A stretch of 64,000 nucleotides of DNA, from positions 372,001-436,000 of the forward strand of contig CP085928.1 of NCBI GenBank assembly GCA_020735665.1, given 5' to 3'. The stretch comes from Lachnospiraceae bacterium GAM79. GTDB taxonomy: Bacteria > Bacillota > Clostridia > Lachnospirales > Lachnospiraceae. The position numbers and the translations under genes are program-made. This document shows positions 35,654 through 46,094 of the stretch, one piece after another (positions within the stretch are counted from its first letter, which is position 1; every line of letters starts with the position of its first letter). Below the pieces are notes generated by a model. That model was given only the letters and a program-made list of their open reading frames with translations. It had not been told where the DNA came from and did not search any database.

Positions 35654-38473
35654 ATGAAATTATCGATTATTTGCTATTTGTCGGATGATAAGAAATTAAA
35701 TCAGACAACAGTGGAAGCACTTGAGAAAATGGCATCCTATAGTCTGGAGCATGACAATCAGGTTACAGTCGCAGGAAAGCATGTTGATAAGAAATATAAT
35801 AATGGTAAAAAAGACTCGGTAACAGCTTCCTATGAGGTGGAGGTTATTTTAAATACAGATCGTGTACAGGACGATCGTTCATGGTATGAAAATGTTATTA
35901 CCAGAATCGGCAATCATGCATTTACAAGTAAAGTAAATAAAGAAACGTATGTATCCGAGCAGGACGCACACCAGAAGATGGCAGAGAAGGCTTCCGGTGA
36001 TTATATTATGATCATACATGCAGGTGATGATATCTCGTCGAATCTGGCAGAAGTATTTGTAAAAGGAAATGTTCACTGCTATGACATGGACACATATATG
36101 ATAACAAAGGCGTTTCATGATGAGACATTTGGAGCGTTTCGTAATTATAAAAAGGTTACGGATGGAGAGGATATCAAATCCTTTTACATTATTGATCTGA
36201 AAAGTAAGTATGACTGTTTTCCATTTGGATTTGGTGGCGTGATCATCCGTGCAGAAGCATTCAAAAAGCAGTCGGTTGATCCGGCTCTTGGACTGGAGGC
36301 AGAACGGGATTTTATGCTTCGATTGATGGCGAAGACGATGAAGACATGTTTTCTGCCATATGCGACATTAACAGCGTATGAGTATGAAGAACACGATAAT
36401 ATATTCTATCGCGGACTGTATATGAGAGAGTGGTATTTTGAATCAGTTACTGATTTTTGGATGCCGTTTTTACAGGAAATGAAGGTGACATACGGAAGTA
36501 TTCCGGTATTTATCCAGTATAATTTCATGTATTCCGTTATGGCGAGATTTAATGGAAATATGGATAACAAGAACAAGCATGTGATCGAAGAAGGCCATGG
36601 TGAAGAATATCTGGAACTGATCGGACAGGCGCTTCGTCTGATCGAAGAAAATATCATGCTGAACCGGAATAAGGTTGTAGATTGTATCACCGGTGATACG
36701 ATGAAATGGGTATACGGAATCCTTCGAAACGGAAAAGATTATAAGTTTGAACGCTTCTTCCTTGCCGGAAAGATTTACTATGGAATCGGAGATACATTAT
36801 TTAATTCTTTGATGAGTCTTTCCACAAATATATTGTTTATAAATTACAGAGACGGCATGTTGGAAATTGACGGTACGGTTCATCCAATCTTGTATTCGAT
36901 GGTGGATGAAGTGTATTTCCGTTATAACAATAAGAAATATAAGATTCAGTACAATGAAAGATATGGTTTGACAAAGGCATTTGGTGCGGCAATCTGTAAG
37001 AGACATTCGTTTCATCTGTCAATCCCTGTCAAGGATAAATCAGAGTCTGAGTTATTCTGTGAAGCAGCGATCGGAAACCAGTTAGAGCCGATCAATATTC
37101 GCTATCCATCGCATTTCAGCCGTGTCTGCAATGCCTTTGGAAGCAGCCATTGGGTATTCGGGGATAACAGAGAATACATGATGACAGCGGAACGAAAGGG
37201 TATCATCATCCGTAAGGTCAATAAACGGCAGAAGTTTATTAAAGAACTGAAGCTGTTAAAAGATATGCTGTTGAAGAATAACTACACCAGAAAATATGCA
37301 TTACTTAGAGTCCTGTATTTTATCTGCAGACCATTTATGACCGGAAAGCCGATCTGGATGTATATTGATAAAATCTATAAGGGTGGAGATTCTTCCGAAT
37401 ATCTGTACAAATATGCAAGTGCGCAGAATAAGAAGATCAAGCATTATTATCTGGTCGATAAAAAGAGTACGGATTATAAGCGTTTGAAAAAAGAGGGATA
37501 CAAGCCACTGGTTCGTGACTCTTTAAAGCACAGACTTATATTCCTGTATGCGGATATGATGGTTATATCGAACTCAACAGTATACGCATTTAACGGATAT
37601 ACACTTACAAATTCATCCTACATCAGAGATTTGACGCATTTCCATGTCTGCTGTGTTCAGCATGGTATGTCAGTTCAGAAGATCGCGATCGCACAGAACA
37701 GACTTCGTGATAATACCAGATTATATTTCTGTGCATCGAAGTATGAGATCGAAAATCTGTCACGACCGGTATACGATTACGTTGGCTATGATGCATTGAA
37801 GCTGACGGGAGTGCCACGATATGATGGATTGAAGGATCGTGCAAAGAAGCAGATCATGATCAGCCCGACCTGGAGAATGCAGGCAGCGATGCCGGTTCGT
37901 ACCAGTGAGAGCGAACAGCGGGATTACAATCCACTGTTCAAGGAATCAGAATATTTCAAGGTGTTTAATGCACTCATCAATGATAAGCGTCTGATCGATG
38001 CTGCCGAGAAATATGGATACCGCATCAAGTATGTTCTGCATCCAATCGTAAGCTCACAGGTAGATGACTTTGACAAGAATGATTTTGTGGATATTGTTCC
38101 GGCAGTTGGTGATATGAGTTATGAGGATATGTTCTGTGAGTCCAGTCTGATGGTAACGGACTTCTCAGGAATCCAGTTCGATTTTGCTTATATGAGAAAG
38201 CCGTTGGTATATCTGCATCATAAAGATATTCCACAGCATTATGAGGAAGGAACTTTCCATTATGATACGATGGCATTTGGGGAAATTTGCCATGATAATG
38301 ATGAGCTGATCCATACATTGATCGAGTATATGCAGAACGACTGTAAGATGAAGCCGGAGTATGTAAAACGTGCCGATGACTTCTTCTATTACAGAGATCA
38401 TAATAACTGTGAGAGAATCTATAAAGAGATGATAGACTATCAGGAGAAGTATGTTCTGACGGAGAATAATTAA
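35654..38473 (+). CDS. Two-domain glycosyltransferase / CDP-glycerol glycerophosphotransferase (TagF-like)
   Basis: 939 residues. The N-terminal 330 or so resemble a GT2-type glycosyltransferase (MKLSIICYLSDD, IMIIHAGDDISSN), though its DXD-like site is only weakly recognisable. The C-terminal 370 carry TagF/TarF motifs: ADMMVISNSTVYAFNG, VQHGMSVQKIAI, the HP of KYVLHPIVSS and VTDFSGIQFDFAYMRKPLVY. TagF enzymes polymerise glycerol-phosphate from CDP-glycerol at the membrane; a glycerol-phosphate-decorated wall polymer is the likely product. The ATG at 35654 is chosen (AGGAG eight bases upstream); 35648 is too close to the site. No other teichoic-acid gene is adjacent. Confidence 0.8.
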   Translation: MKLSIICYLSDDKKLNQTTVEALEKMASYSLEHDNQVTVAGKHVDKKYNNGKKDSVTASYEVEVILNTDRVQDDRSWYENVITRIGNHAFTSKVNKETYVSEQDAHQKMAEKASGDYIMIIHAGDDISSNLAEVFVKGNVHCYDMDTYMITKAFHDETFGAFRNYKKVTDGEDIKSFYIIDLKSKYDCFPFGFGGVIIRAEAFKKQSVDPALGLEAERDFMLRLMAKTMKTCFLPYATLTAYEYEEHDNIFYRGLYMREWYFESVTDFWMPFLQEMKVTYGSIPVFIQYNFMYSVMARFNGNMDNKNKHVIEEGHGEEYLELIGQALRLIEENIMLNRNKVVDCITGDTMKWVYGILRNGKDYKFERFFLAGKIYYGIGDTLFNSLMSLSTNILFINYRDGMLEIDGTVHPILYSMVDEVYFRYNNKKYKIQYNERYGLTKAFGAAICKRHSFHLSIPVKDKSESELFCEAAIGNQLEPINIRYPSHFSRVCNAFGSSHWVFGDNREYMMTAERKGIIIRKVNKRQKFIKELKLLKDMLLKNNYTRKYALLRVLYFICRPFMTGKPIWMYIDKIYKGGDSSEYLYKYASAQNKKIKHYYLVDKKSTDYKRLKKEGYKPLVRDSLKHRLIFLYADMMVISNSTVYAFNGYTLTNSSYIRDLTHFHVCCVQHGMSVQKIAIAQNRLRDNTRLYFCASKYEIENLSRPVYDYVGYDALKLTGVPRYDGLKDRAKKQIMISPTWRMQAAMPVRTSESEQRDYNPLFKESEYFKVFNALINDKRLIDAAEKYGYRIKYVLHPIVSSQVDDFDKNDFVDIVPAVGDMSYEDMFCESSLMVTDFSGIQFDFAYMRKPLVYLHHKDIPQHYEEGTFHYDTMAFGEICHDNDELIHTLIEYMQNDCKMKPEYVKRADDFFYYRDHNNCERIYKEMIDYQEKYVLTENN

Positions 38474-38481
38474 TAATATAA

Positions 38482-38568
38482 AAAACAGGCAGTTACAGGT
38501 ATTTCGTATGGATATACATCCGGAAGAATGGATATATTTATACAGCTTGGAGCTGCCTGATTTTTGTC
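38482..38568 (+). terminator. Terminator after the TagF-like gene
   Basis: AAAACAGGCAG and CTGCCTGATTTTT close a stem with an unusually long inner region of about 60 bases, which itself holds a GGATATACATCC hairpin. Confidence 0.65.
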
Positions 38569-38662
38569 TGTGGTTCTTCTATATTTATGATTGTGTAAAG
38601 TATGGAAGCCGTGATAAAATGTATACTATGTATAAGTTAAAAATGAAAGGGAGTATGTGAGT

Positions 38663-41600
38663 ATGAGAAAATGGAACAGAATTACAACTGCTCTTGCAGG
38701 GGTTGTGATTGGTCTTGGGCTGCTCGTGGCACCGGTCGGCGTACAGGCGAGTGAGGAGACCGGGACAACAACACAGACGCCTGTCAACGAGATACAGCAG
38801 ACGGAACCTGATACAGCAGAGTTAGCCGCGTCAGCTGCAGTGAAGCTGGATGCGGACAAGATCGGGGAGACATCTTCGTATAATGACATGGTGTATGTAC
38901 CAGAAAAGAATGGTATGTTTTTTTTGCATACGGTAGGGGAAGAAGTATACGACAATTCAAAGCAGTATGAGATCGTCTTTTATGATATGACAAATGAAAC
39001 ATATACAACAGTATATACCAGCAGATATTATATAGAAGATGCATATATGAATGAAGATGCCGTTTATTTTGCGACCACAGATTATAAGAGAAATACAGAT
39101 GCTTCATCGGATTCATACAGCTATGCCTGTCAGGTAGAGATTGACAGTTATAATTTTAAGACAGGAGCAGAAAAACAGCAGAATTTTGATACATTTAATG
39201 TAAATGGATATTGGGCAAATCTTATATCAGCGCTCGGTGTAGATGGAGCGGGCAGATATTATATAGCAACACACGAGGATGAATTATATTTGTTCAGTCC
39301 GGATGGTAAGCTGTTGAGCCAGAAAGGCGGAGCAGAGGATATATATGAATTCCTGGGCTTCGATCAGACGAATGGAAACTTTTACTATCTGGGGCAAGAG
39401 AACTGGAGATACTGGGGCTTCGATCACAGCATGGCGAGCCTGAAAGCAGGAAAAGTGAACCGTGATAATTCCATCACGATCAAGGGTGCGAACATGATGT
39501 ATCTGTATCAGTTTGGCTGGTTTACGCATAAGACACCGGTACGGATGCTGAATGGACGATATCTTGCTACATTATCTACATTTAATGGAGAGATCTGTGC
39601 ACTGGTGGATTCCAATCAATATGATATCAATGATGTCACAGAGAGTTCGACCAGTATCAGCCTGATCGACAGTAGCGTATCAGTATCACCAATCAATATT
39701 GCAAATAAAAATGCTTTAAAGATGGCATTTTATACAGCTGATTCTGACTATGGCGATGATGAAAATTTTGATCTTTCCAGTATCGGACCAAGATGTGTAT
39801 TAAATAGTGCCGGAACCTCTTTGATTGCAAAAACAGATAAAAAAGTACTGACAGAATATGATATTGCAACGAACAAAGAAAAGATCCGTATGCAGACTAC
39901 ATATCCTGTATACACGTTTTTTATGGATAAGAATAACAACTGTGTTGTGATAGAAAAAAAGGATAGTAATTATTATCTCGAAACCTTTGACTGGACATAT
40001 CCGACTAGCTTTAATGTAAATGCACCTGCAAATATGAAGGTTGGAGCATCAGGTACTGTGGTCTGCAGTACAAATGGAGGATTTTCTCTGGATTACACTT
40101 ATAAGAGTTCGGATCCAAAGGTTGTAAGTGTAGATCAGAAAGGAAATCTGAATGCATGGAAAAAAGGAACTGCTAAGATCACGATCAGTGCATCGCTGAT
40201 CAATGTGAAGAAGACGATCACGGTCAAAGTAACAGACTCGACATTGTCAAAGAGCGGAAATGCATATAAATCGACGGGGGCGGTAGGAGCAGTATCAGCT
40301 ACGATGCACCAGAGTATCAATTCAGGATATACATATGGAAATGTCCAGACGGCCTATCTGAATGCCAGAGCGGATGGAACCTTTGAACGTATAGAGTACA
40401 TCCGTGGCTCTGTTATTCGTGAAGTTTATGATTCATCCTATCGGTTAAAGAGCCAGAAAAAGATTAAATGCGAACTCCCGCTATTTGGTGGATATTATAG
40501 CGGTGAGAAATACAACTATCTTGTATTTGGCCAGTCAAATCCAAAGGAGAGCAAGAAGAAGGAAGTAATCCGTGTCGTTAAATATGATAAGAACTGGAAA
40601 AGGCTTGGCAATTGTAAGATTAAGGGAGCCAATACCTATACTCCGTTTAATGCAGGCGGACTTTCGATGACGGAGACGGCTGGTAAATTATATATACATA
40701 CCTGTCATACGATGTTTGCCAGTGACGACGGATATCATCATCAGGCAAACTGCACCTTTGTAGTAAATGAGAACAGCATGAAGCTGGTAGATTCGTATTA
40801 TGGTGTAATGAATCTGTCAGAAGGTTATGTCAGCCATTCCTTTGCACAGCAGATTGCAACCGATGGAACCTATATTTACCGGGCAGATCTGGGGGATGCA
40901 TATCCGAGAGGGATTGCACTTACAGCAACGGAGGTGAGTAAAAAGGTTGGAGAACCATCTATGTATGGAACCGTTATCTCTATACCGGGGTATGAAGGAA
41001 ATAATTATACAGGTTATACATTAAATGATCTGAAGCTTGGAGATAATAATTATATTCTGACAGGAACCGGTATTAAAAGCGAAAAGACATCAGTAACGAA
41101 CGTCTACATTAATGCGGGGTCCAAGACAAAATTACAAAATGATGCTACATGGATCACAAACTATACAGCCAAGGATAAGATCACAGTTATGAATCCAAAG
41201 CTTGTGAAGATCAGTGGTTCCCAGTTCCTTCTGTTATGGGAAGAAAAGAATACAAAGAAAAATACATATACGACAAAGATGGTGCTGTTAGACGAAGCCG
41301 GAAATAAAGCATCAGCAATCTGCGCATCACCACTTGCACTTGCCATGTGTGAACCGGTCGTTACAAAATCCGGTATGGTTGTATGGTATGTCACAAATAA
41401 TGGTTCTCCTGTATTTGTAGAGATCAATCCATACCAGTTATCCAAGGTACAGACAAAGTCCAAGCGCGTGAAAACTTTCAAGAAGGATAATACTTTATCA
41501 TTTGATAATACAGTAAAGACAGGATATCGGAAAGGTGATGTCGTGATCAAAAATAAGATGATCTATAAGATCACTTCTTCAAAGACGGTTGCCTTTGGTG

Positions 41601-41953
41601 GAGTAACCTCGAATTCAGTTACGACACTTTCGATTCCTAAGACCGTGAAGCTTGGTAAGAAGACCTATCAGGTAACAGCGATCGCATCTCGTGCCTGTGT
41701 AAACAGAACGAAGCTGAAAAAGGTTACAATAGGCGCAAATGTAACAAAGATCGGCAGTTATGCATTTTCCGGCTGTAAGAATCTGAAGACAGTTACGATC
41801 AAGTCGAAAAAGTTAAAAGCATCTTCAGTAGGATCGAAGGCATTTACAAAGATTCAGGCAAAGGCTACGATCAAGGTTCCGAAAGGAAAGAAGACGGTAT
41901 ATAAGAAGTTCCTGTTAAAAAAGGGAATTACAAAGAAGATGAAGATAAAATAG
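38663..41953 (+). CDS. Large secreted surface protein: propeller-like repeats, Big_2 domain, LRR_5 C-terminus
   Basis: 1096 residues. A Sec signal peptide (RKWNRITTALAGVVIGLGLL, cleavage near VQA-SEE) directs export. Residues about 60-440 and 520-950 are beta-rich, with repeated SPDGKLL-like and GRYYIATHEDELYLF segments suggestive of beta-propellers. Residues about 455-530 form a bacterial Ig-like (Big_2) domain (TYKSSDPKVVSVDQKGNLNA, WKKGTAKITISA). The last 100 residues are LRR_5/BspA repeats (VTIGANVTKIGSYAFSGCKN) with a Lys-rich tail. No LPXTG or transmembrane anchor is visible. The ATG at 38663 follows AAGGGAG; TAAAAT at about 38616 may be its -10 box. Function unknown, probably adhesion or polymer binding. 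Confidence 0.75.
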   Translation: MRKWNRITTALAGVVIGLGLLVAPVGVQASEETGTTTQTPVNEIQQTEPDTAELAASAAVKLDADKIGETSSYNDMVYVPEKNGMFFLHTVGEEVYDNSKQYEIVFYDMTNETYTTVYTSRYYIEDAYMNEDAVYFATTDYKRNTDASSDSYSYACQVEIDSYNFKTGAEKQQNFDTFNVNGYWANLISALGVDGAGRYYIATHEDELYLFSPDGKLLSQKGGAEDIYEFLGFDQTNGNFYYLGQENWRYWGFDHSMASLKAGKVNRDNSITIKGANMMYLYQFGWFTHKTPVRMLNGRYLATLSTFNGEICALVDSNQYDINDVTESSTSISLIDSSVSVSPINIANKNALKMAFYTADSDYGDDENFDLSSIGPRCVLNSAGTSLIAKTDKKVLTEYDIATNKEKIRMQTTYPVYTFFMDKNNNCVVIEKKDSNYYLETFDWTYPTSFNVNAPANMKVGASGTVVCSTNGGFSLDYTYKSSDPKVVSVDQKGNLNAWKKGTAKITISASLINVKKTITVKVTDSTLSKSGNAYKSTGAVGAVSATMHQSINSGYTYGNVQTAYLNARADGTFERIEYIRGSVIREVYDSSYRLKSQKKIKCELPLFGGYYSGEKYNYLVFGQSNPKESKKKEVIRVVKYDKNWKRLGNCKIKGANTYTPFNAGGLSMTETAGKLYIHTCHTMFASDDGYHHQANCTFVVNENSMKLVDSYYGVMNLSEGYVSHSFAQQIATDGTYIYRADLGDAYPRGIALTATEVSKKVGEPSMYGTVISIPGYEGNNYTGYTLNDLKLGDNNYILTGTGIKSEKTSVTNVYINAGSKTKLQNDATWITNYTAKDKITVMNPKLVKISGSQFLLLWEEKNTKKNTYTTKMVLLDEAGNKASAICASPLALAMCEPVVTKSGMVVWYVTNNGSPVFVEINPYQLSKVQTKSKRVKTFKKDNTLSFDNTVKTGYRKGDVVIKNKMIYKITSSKTVAFGGVTSNSVTTLSIPKTVKLGKKTYQVTAIASRACVNRTKLKKVTIGANVTKIGSYAFSGCKNLKTVTIKSKKLKASSVGSKAFTKIQAKATIKVPKGKKTVYKKFLLKKGITKKMKIK

Positions 41954-42108
41954 AGAGCCGGAGATTTCTGTAGTCGATGAGCTGTCAGGCATTTATATGT
42001 CTGACAGCATTTTCTTTTATGAGAAAGGAATGACCTGTAAAGTAAAAATAATACGCTAAGTATAAAAGAATATGATATTGTCCAGAATATAGAAAAAGGG
42101 TGGTGGAC

Positions 42109-42891
42109 ATGTACGTGAAAAGATCAGCGAAGATATACATGGTGCTGCTTGTCTGGATCGCAGCAGCATTGCAGTTTTTTATAAATGAGAAAATGGACAT
42201 AGAAGAAGTATTTGCCGGAGTGCGGGAGGCAGATGCACAGAGGCAGATCGATGCGGATGTGAGTGCATGGGGTGTGTATCAGGTGTCTCATTCTCGTCTG
42301 GCGCCGACAGCAATAAAAAATCTCCTGTTAAATACGGCTGAATATTTTGGCTTAACTTCCGGTGAACTGACAATCACCGGACAGGATGATTCTATAACAA
42401 CATTTCAAAGTAACGCGGAAAGTGAGTCCTGGAGGATCACTTTTCTTGTTGATTCTAATACCGGTCAGAGTTATCTGATCTTTCATACGGACAATATAGA
42501 AGCAGTTGACCGGATTCATACGTTTTATAATGATCTGAATATTGATGAGACAGTGAGCGTCGAAGCAGATCTTTCTTTGCAGACAGCAGAGAGTGTGATG
42601 CAGAAGAAGACACATCCGGCAGAAATGAAAAAGATATCAGATACAGACTTGTTCGAGCAGCCGTCAGGGAAGGACACATTATTAGAAAAATTGCTGGCTG
42701 AGCTTCCGGTCACAGGGCTTACGCAGACTCCGGATGGCTGGTACGGGCGGCTGAATTCCAGCGTGCATCTGAGTGATCTGGCAGTGAATAAAAATGTTCG
42801 GCTTCAGGGGACGGATTACGGTTCGGTTCATCTTCAATTCGGCGATAAGACAGATCTGGTCAGGTTGTATGCGTCGGTTCTCAGACGATGA
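42109..42891 (+). CDS. Membrane-anchored or secreted protein of unknown function (possibly YwmB-like)
   Basis: 260 residues. An N-terminal hydrophobic segment (IYMVLLVWIAAALQFFI) after a basic start works as a signal anchor. The rest alternates strands and helices with a central ESWRITFLVDSNTGQSYLIF segment. Size, topology and a two-lobed pattern recall the YwmB family of Firmicutes, but I see no diagnostic motif. The ATG at 42109 has GGGTGG upstream; a GTG at 42100 is an alternative. Confidence 0.4.
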   Translation: MYVKRSAKIYMVLLVWIAAALQFFINEKMDIEEVFAGVREADAQRQIDADVSAWGVYQVSHSRLAPTAIKNLLLNTAEYFGLTSGELTITGQDDSITTFQSNAESESWRITFLVDSNTGQSYLIFHTDNIEAVDRIHTFYNDLNIDETVSVEADLSLQTAESVMQKKTHPAEMKKISDTDLFEQPSGKDTLLEKLLAELPVTGLTQTPDGWYGRLNSSVHLSDLAVNKNVRLQGTDYGSVHLQFGDKTDLVRLYASVLRR

Positions 42892-43034
42892 AATTTCAGA
42901 TGTAAAATTTACACAAAACCTAAGAAAAATAACACGAAATATATATTAATTTTCTCCCGGATATGTTAGAATTAGTTGATTTTTGTCTAATGATAAAAAT
43001 TACAAATAACTTGAAAAGGAGAGTGTATAAATAA

Positions 43035-44462
43035 TTGGAAAACATTATTGAGTTAAAGCATATCACAAAAAATTTTGATGATAACTTTACGGCTGTGGAT
43101 GACTTTAATCTGGAGGTACAGCGTGGGGAGTTTGTAACCTTTTTAGGGCCGTCCGGTTGTGGTAAGACGACCACACTTCGAATGATAGCCGGTTTTGAGA
43201 TGCCGACAGAGGGGGAGATCTTATTAAATGGTAAGGACATCAGCAAGTTACCACCAAATAAGCGCCCGATCAATACGGTATTTCAGAGATATGCATTGTT
43301 TCCACATTTAAATATTTATGACAATATTGCATTTGGTCTGAAGCTGAAAAAGCTTCCAAAGGCTGAGATTGAAAAGAAAGTAAAAAAGGCCCTTGAGATG
43401 GTAGATCTTGAGGGATTTGAAGATAGACGCGTTCAGACATTGTCCGGTGGACAGCAGCAGAGAATCGCGATCGCACGTTCACTGGTAAATGAGCCGGAGA
43501 TCCTGCTGCTTGATGAGCCGCTAGGTGCGCTGGATCTGAAGATGAGAAAAGAGATGCAGCTCGAATTAAAGGGAATGCATGAGAGACTGGGAATCACCTT
43601 TATCTATGTAACCCATGATCAGGAAGAAGCGCTTACAATGTCAGATAAGATCGTTGTAATGTCAGAAGGCCGTATCCAGCAGATCGGTACGCCGGAGGAT
43701 ATTTACAATGAGCCGAAGAACGCATTTGTTGCCGACTTTATCGGAGAAAGCAACATTTTTAATGGAATCATGACAGACAAATTAAAGGTTCGTTTCTGCG
43801 GTGCGGAATTCGAATGTCTGGATGATGTAGAACATGGAACACAGGTGGATGTCGTAGTACGTCCGGAGGATATCCTGATCGTGCCACCGGAGCAGGGAGC
43901 AGTAAAAGGAACGGTTATCTCTGTGGTATTTAAAGGTGTTCATTATGAGATCACAGTACAGTCCGGTAAAAATGAGATCGTGATACAGTCCACAAAGTCT
44001 GCAAAGGTAGGCGACATGGTTGGACTGAATGTAGAACCGGATGGTATTCATGTTATGCCTGCGGAGAAAGCACTGAACCGCATCGAGACAGGAGTTGACA
44101 AATATTATAAGCTGGAATTCTTAGATGGTGAGCTTGAGTGTGATCTGAGTAAGATCGTTCCGTCGTCTCATTATGAGGATGGTGTATTAATGGATGCGTC
44201 CGGAGATGTCATCGATTATGAGCGGCTCAAGGTGATCTTAACGATCAAGCCGGATGATATTACGATGAGTGATGATCAGGAGGAAGGTATCATATCCGGT
44301 CATATCATTAACCTGATCTATAAAGGAGACCACTACAGCTATGTAGTCCGTACGGAGAATGAGGAAGACTTCATTGTTCACGATGAATATCTCTGGAATA
44401 TGGATGACTTTGTCAGCCTTGTGATTCCAAAGGATAAGATCCACTTTGAACTTAAGAAATAA
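43035..44462 (+). CDS. potA: Spermidine/putrescine ABC transporter ATPase PotA, with two TOBE-like domains
   Basis: 475 residues. Walker A is GPSGCGKTT, the signature LSGGQQQRIAIARSL, Walker B ILLLDEPLGALD, switch His in YVTHDQEEALTMSD; all intact. The C-terminal part is about 110 residues longer than usual and holds two similar segments, GTVISVVFKGVHYEITVQSG and GHIINLIYKGDHYSYVVRTE, so the TOBE-like domain looks duplicated. The start is TTG at 43035 with AAGGAG about 13 bases upstream, a poor combination that may limit expression. It heads potABCD. Confidence 0.88.
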   Translation: MENIIELKHITKNFDDNFTAVDDFNLEVQRGEFVTFLGPSGCGKTTTLRMIAGFEMPTEGEILLNGKDISKLPPNKRPINTVFQRYALFPHLNIYDNIAFGLKLKKLPKAEIEKKVKKALEMVDLEGFEDRRVQTLSGGQQQRIAIARSLVNEPEILLLDEPLGALDLKMRKEMQLELKGMHERLGITFIYVTHDQEEALTMSDKIVVMSEGRIQQIGTPEDIYNEPKNAFVADFIGESNIFNGIMTDKLKVRFCGAEFECLDDVEHGTQVDVVVRPEDILIVPPEQGAVKGTVISVVFKGVHYEITVQSGKNEIVIQSTKSAKVGDMVGLNVEPDGIHVMPAEKALNRIETGVDKYYKLEFLDGELECDLSKIVPSSHYEDGVLMDASGDVIDYERLKVILTIKPDDITMSDDQEEGIISGHIINLIYKGDHYSYVVRTENEEDFIVHDEYLWNMDDFVSLVIPKDKIHFELKK

Positions 44463-44484
44463 CCGAAAGCAAAAGGAGACAGAG

Positions 44485-45282
44485 ATGAGTACATTACGTT
44501 TTTCCAGAAAACAACTGTGTGTGCCATATGCATTGTTCCTGATATGCTTTGTGGTTGCACCGCTTATAGTCATTATATATTATGCATTTACAAATGGAGA
44601 GGGGCAGTTTTCGCTGGAGAACCTGACAGGATTCTTCACCAGTCCGAACACGATCGGAACCCTTGCCTACAGCTTTGCGATCGCCTGTGTATCGACGGCA
44701 GCAGCTTTGTTGCTGGCGTACCCGATCGCCTATATACTTGCCAGAAGTGAATGGAAGAAAAAGTCGATCATTGTTATGATCTTCGTTCTTCCGATGTGGA
44801 TCAATTTTACGTTAAGACTGACTGCTTTAAAAGAAGTCTTGACGTTGATCGAGCATAATCTGGCATATTATCCGTTTTTGAATTCCGTGATCGGTATGGT
44901 ATATGATTTTCTTCCATTTATGATCCTGCCGATCTATACAACATTGATGAAGTTAGATAACAGTCTGTTAGAAGCAGCAAATGATCTGGGTGCGAGCTCT
45001 GTTCAGACATTTTTAAAGGTGACGCTTCCGTTATCTGTTCCGGGTATCATCAGTGGTATCGTGATGGTATTCCTTCCGTCTATGACGAACTATGTTGTAT
45101 TGGATATGTTGTATAACAGCACTTATGTTATGGGTAGCCTGATAGGTAGCTATTTTGCTGCATACGATTGGCACAATGGATCCATGATCGCACTGGTGCT
45201 TCTGTTGATCATATTAATCTTTACTCTCTTTACAAATAAATATGAGGGAGAAGACAACAACAGAGGAGGTGCATTGTTATAA
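44485..45282 (+). CDS. potB: Spermidine/putrescine ABC transporter permease PotB
   Basis: 265 residues, six membrane helices. The inner-membrane permease motif occurs as LLEAANDLGASSVQTFLKVT, followed by LPLSVPGIISGI, which docks on the ATPase. AAAAGGAGA precedes the ATG at 44485. Its stop overlaps the PotC start by one base (TAATG), implying translational coupling. Confidence 0.9.
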   Translation: MSTLRFSRKQLCVPYALFLICFVVAPLIVIIYYAFTNGEGQFSLENLTGFFTSPNTIGTLAYSFAIACVSTAAALLLAYPIAYILARSEWKKKSIIVMIFVLPMWINFTLRLTALKEVLTLIEHNLAYYPFLNSVIGMVYDFLPFMILPIYTTLMKLDNSLLEAANDLGASSVQTFLKVTLPLSVPGIISGIVMVFLPSMTNYVVLDMLYNSTYVMGSLIGSYFAAYDWHNGSMIALVLLLIILIFTLFTNKYEGEDNNRGGALL

Positions 45283-46094
45283 TGAAAAAAGGATTTCGGG
45301 TTGTTTTTATTATATTGATGTTGGTGATCCTCTATCTGCCGATTCTGATCCTTGCAGTTTATAGTTTTACGGATTCGGCAAATATCGGAACAATACACGG
45401 ATTTTCCGTTCAGAATTATATTACGTTATTTACAAAGCCTGAGCTTGCAGATATGATCTGGGGTACGGTTCTTCTTGCGGTTGGATCTGCATTGATTGCC
45501 ACTCTGCTTGGAACATTGGGTGCGATCGGTGCATTTTATTCCAAGAAACTTGCATCGGGGATCGTATCTGCGATGAATCAGGTTCCGGTTGTAAATGCAG
45601 ATGTTGTAACCGGTTTTTCAATCTGTATCCTGCTGATCGTAGTATTTGGTGTCAGTAAGGAATCCTATGTGCCGCTGGTCGTTGGACATGTTGTGCTGTC
45701 TGCCCCGTTTGTCTATCTGTCAGTTGTACCGAAGCTAAAGCAGATGGATGGAAGCCTGTATGAGGCAGCTATGGATCTGGGTGCATCACCATTTACCGCA
45801 CTGGTAAAAGTAGTCCTTCCACAGATCCTGCCGGGGGTGATTTCAGGATTTGCACTGGCAATTACCCTGTCATTAGACGATTATTTCATTGCAAGCTATA
45901 CGAAGCCTGCGACCTTTGATACGATCAGTACTTATGTCGTAAATGCGACGAAAGGATCTCAGACAGAGATCAAGACTGCTTTATGGGCGTTATCAACAGT
46001 GATCTTCGTGATCGTTATACTGATCGTTGTTGGTATGAATATGACATCAAAGGCAAAGGCGAGAGCCGGAAAGGCAGGTGGCAGATATGAATAA
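45282..46094 (+). CDS. potC: Spermidine/putrescine ABC transporter permease PotC
   Basis: 270 residues, six membrane helices. YEAAMDLGASPFTALVKVVL is the coupling (EAA) loop, and LDDYFIASYTKPATFDTIS is typical of PotC/YdcV proteins. It pairs with PotB. Its 3' end overlaps the PotD start by eight bases. Confidence 0.9.
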   Translation: MKKGFRVVFIILMLVILYLPILILAVYSFTDSANIGTIHGFSVQNYITLFTKPELADMIWGTVLLAVGSALIATLLGTLGAIGAFYSKKLASGIVSAMNQVPVVNADVVTGFSICILLIVVFGVSKESYVPLVVGHVVLSAPFVYLSVVPKLKQMDGSLYEAAMDLGASPFTALVKVVLPQILPGVISGFALAITLSLDDYFIASYTKPATFDTISTYVVNATKGSQTEIKTALWALSTVIFVIVILIVVGMNMTSKAKARAGKAGGRYE

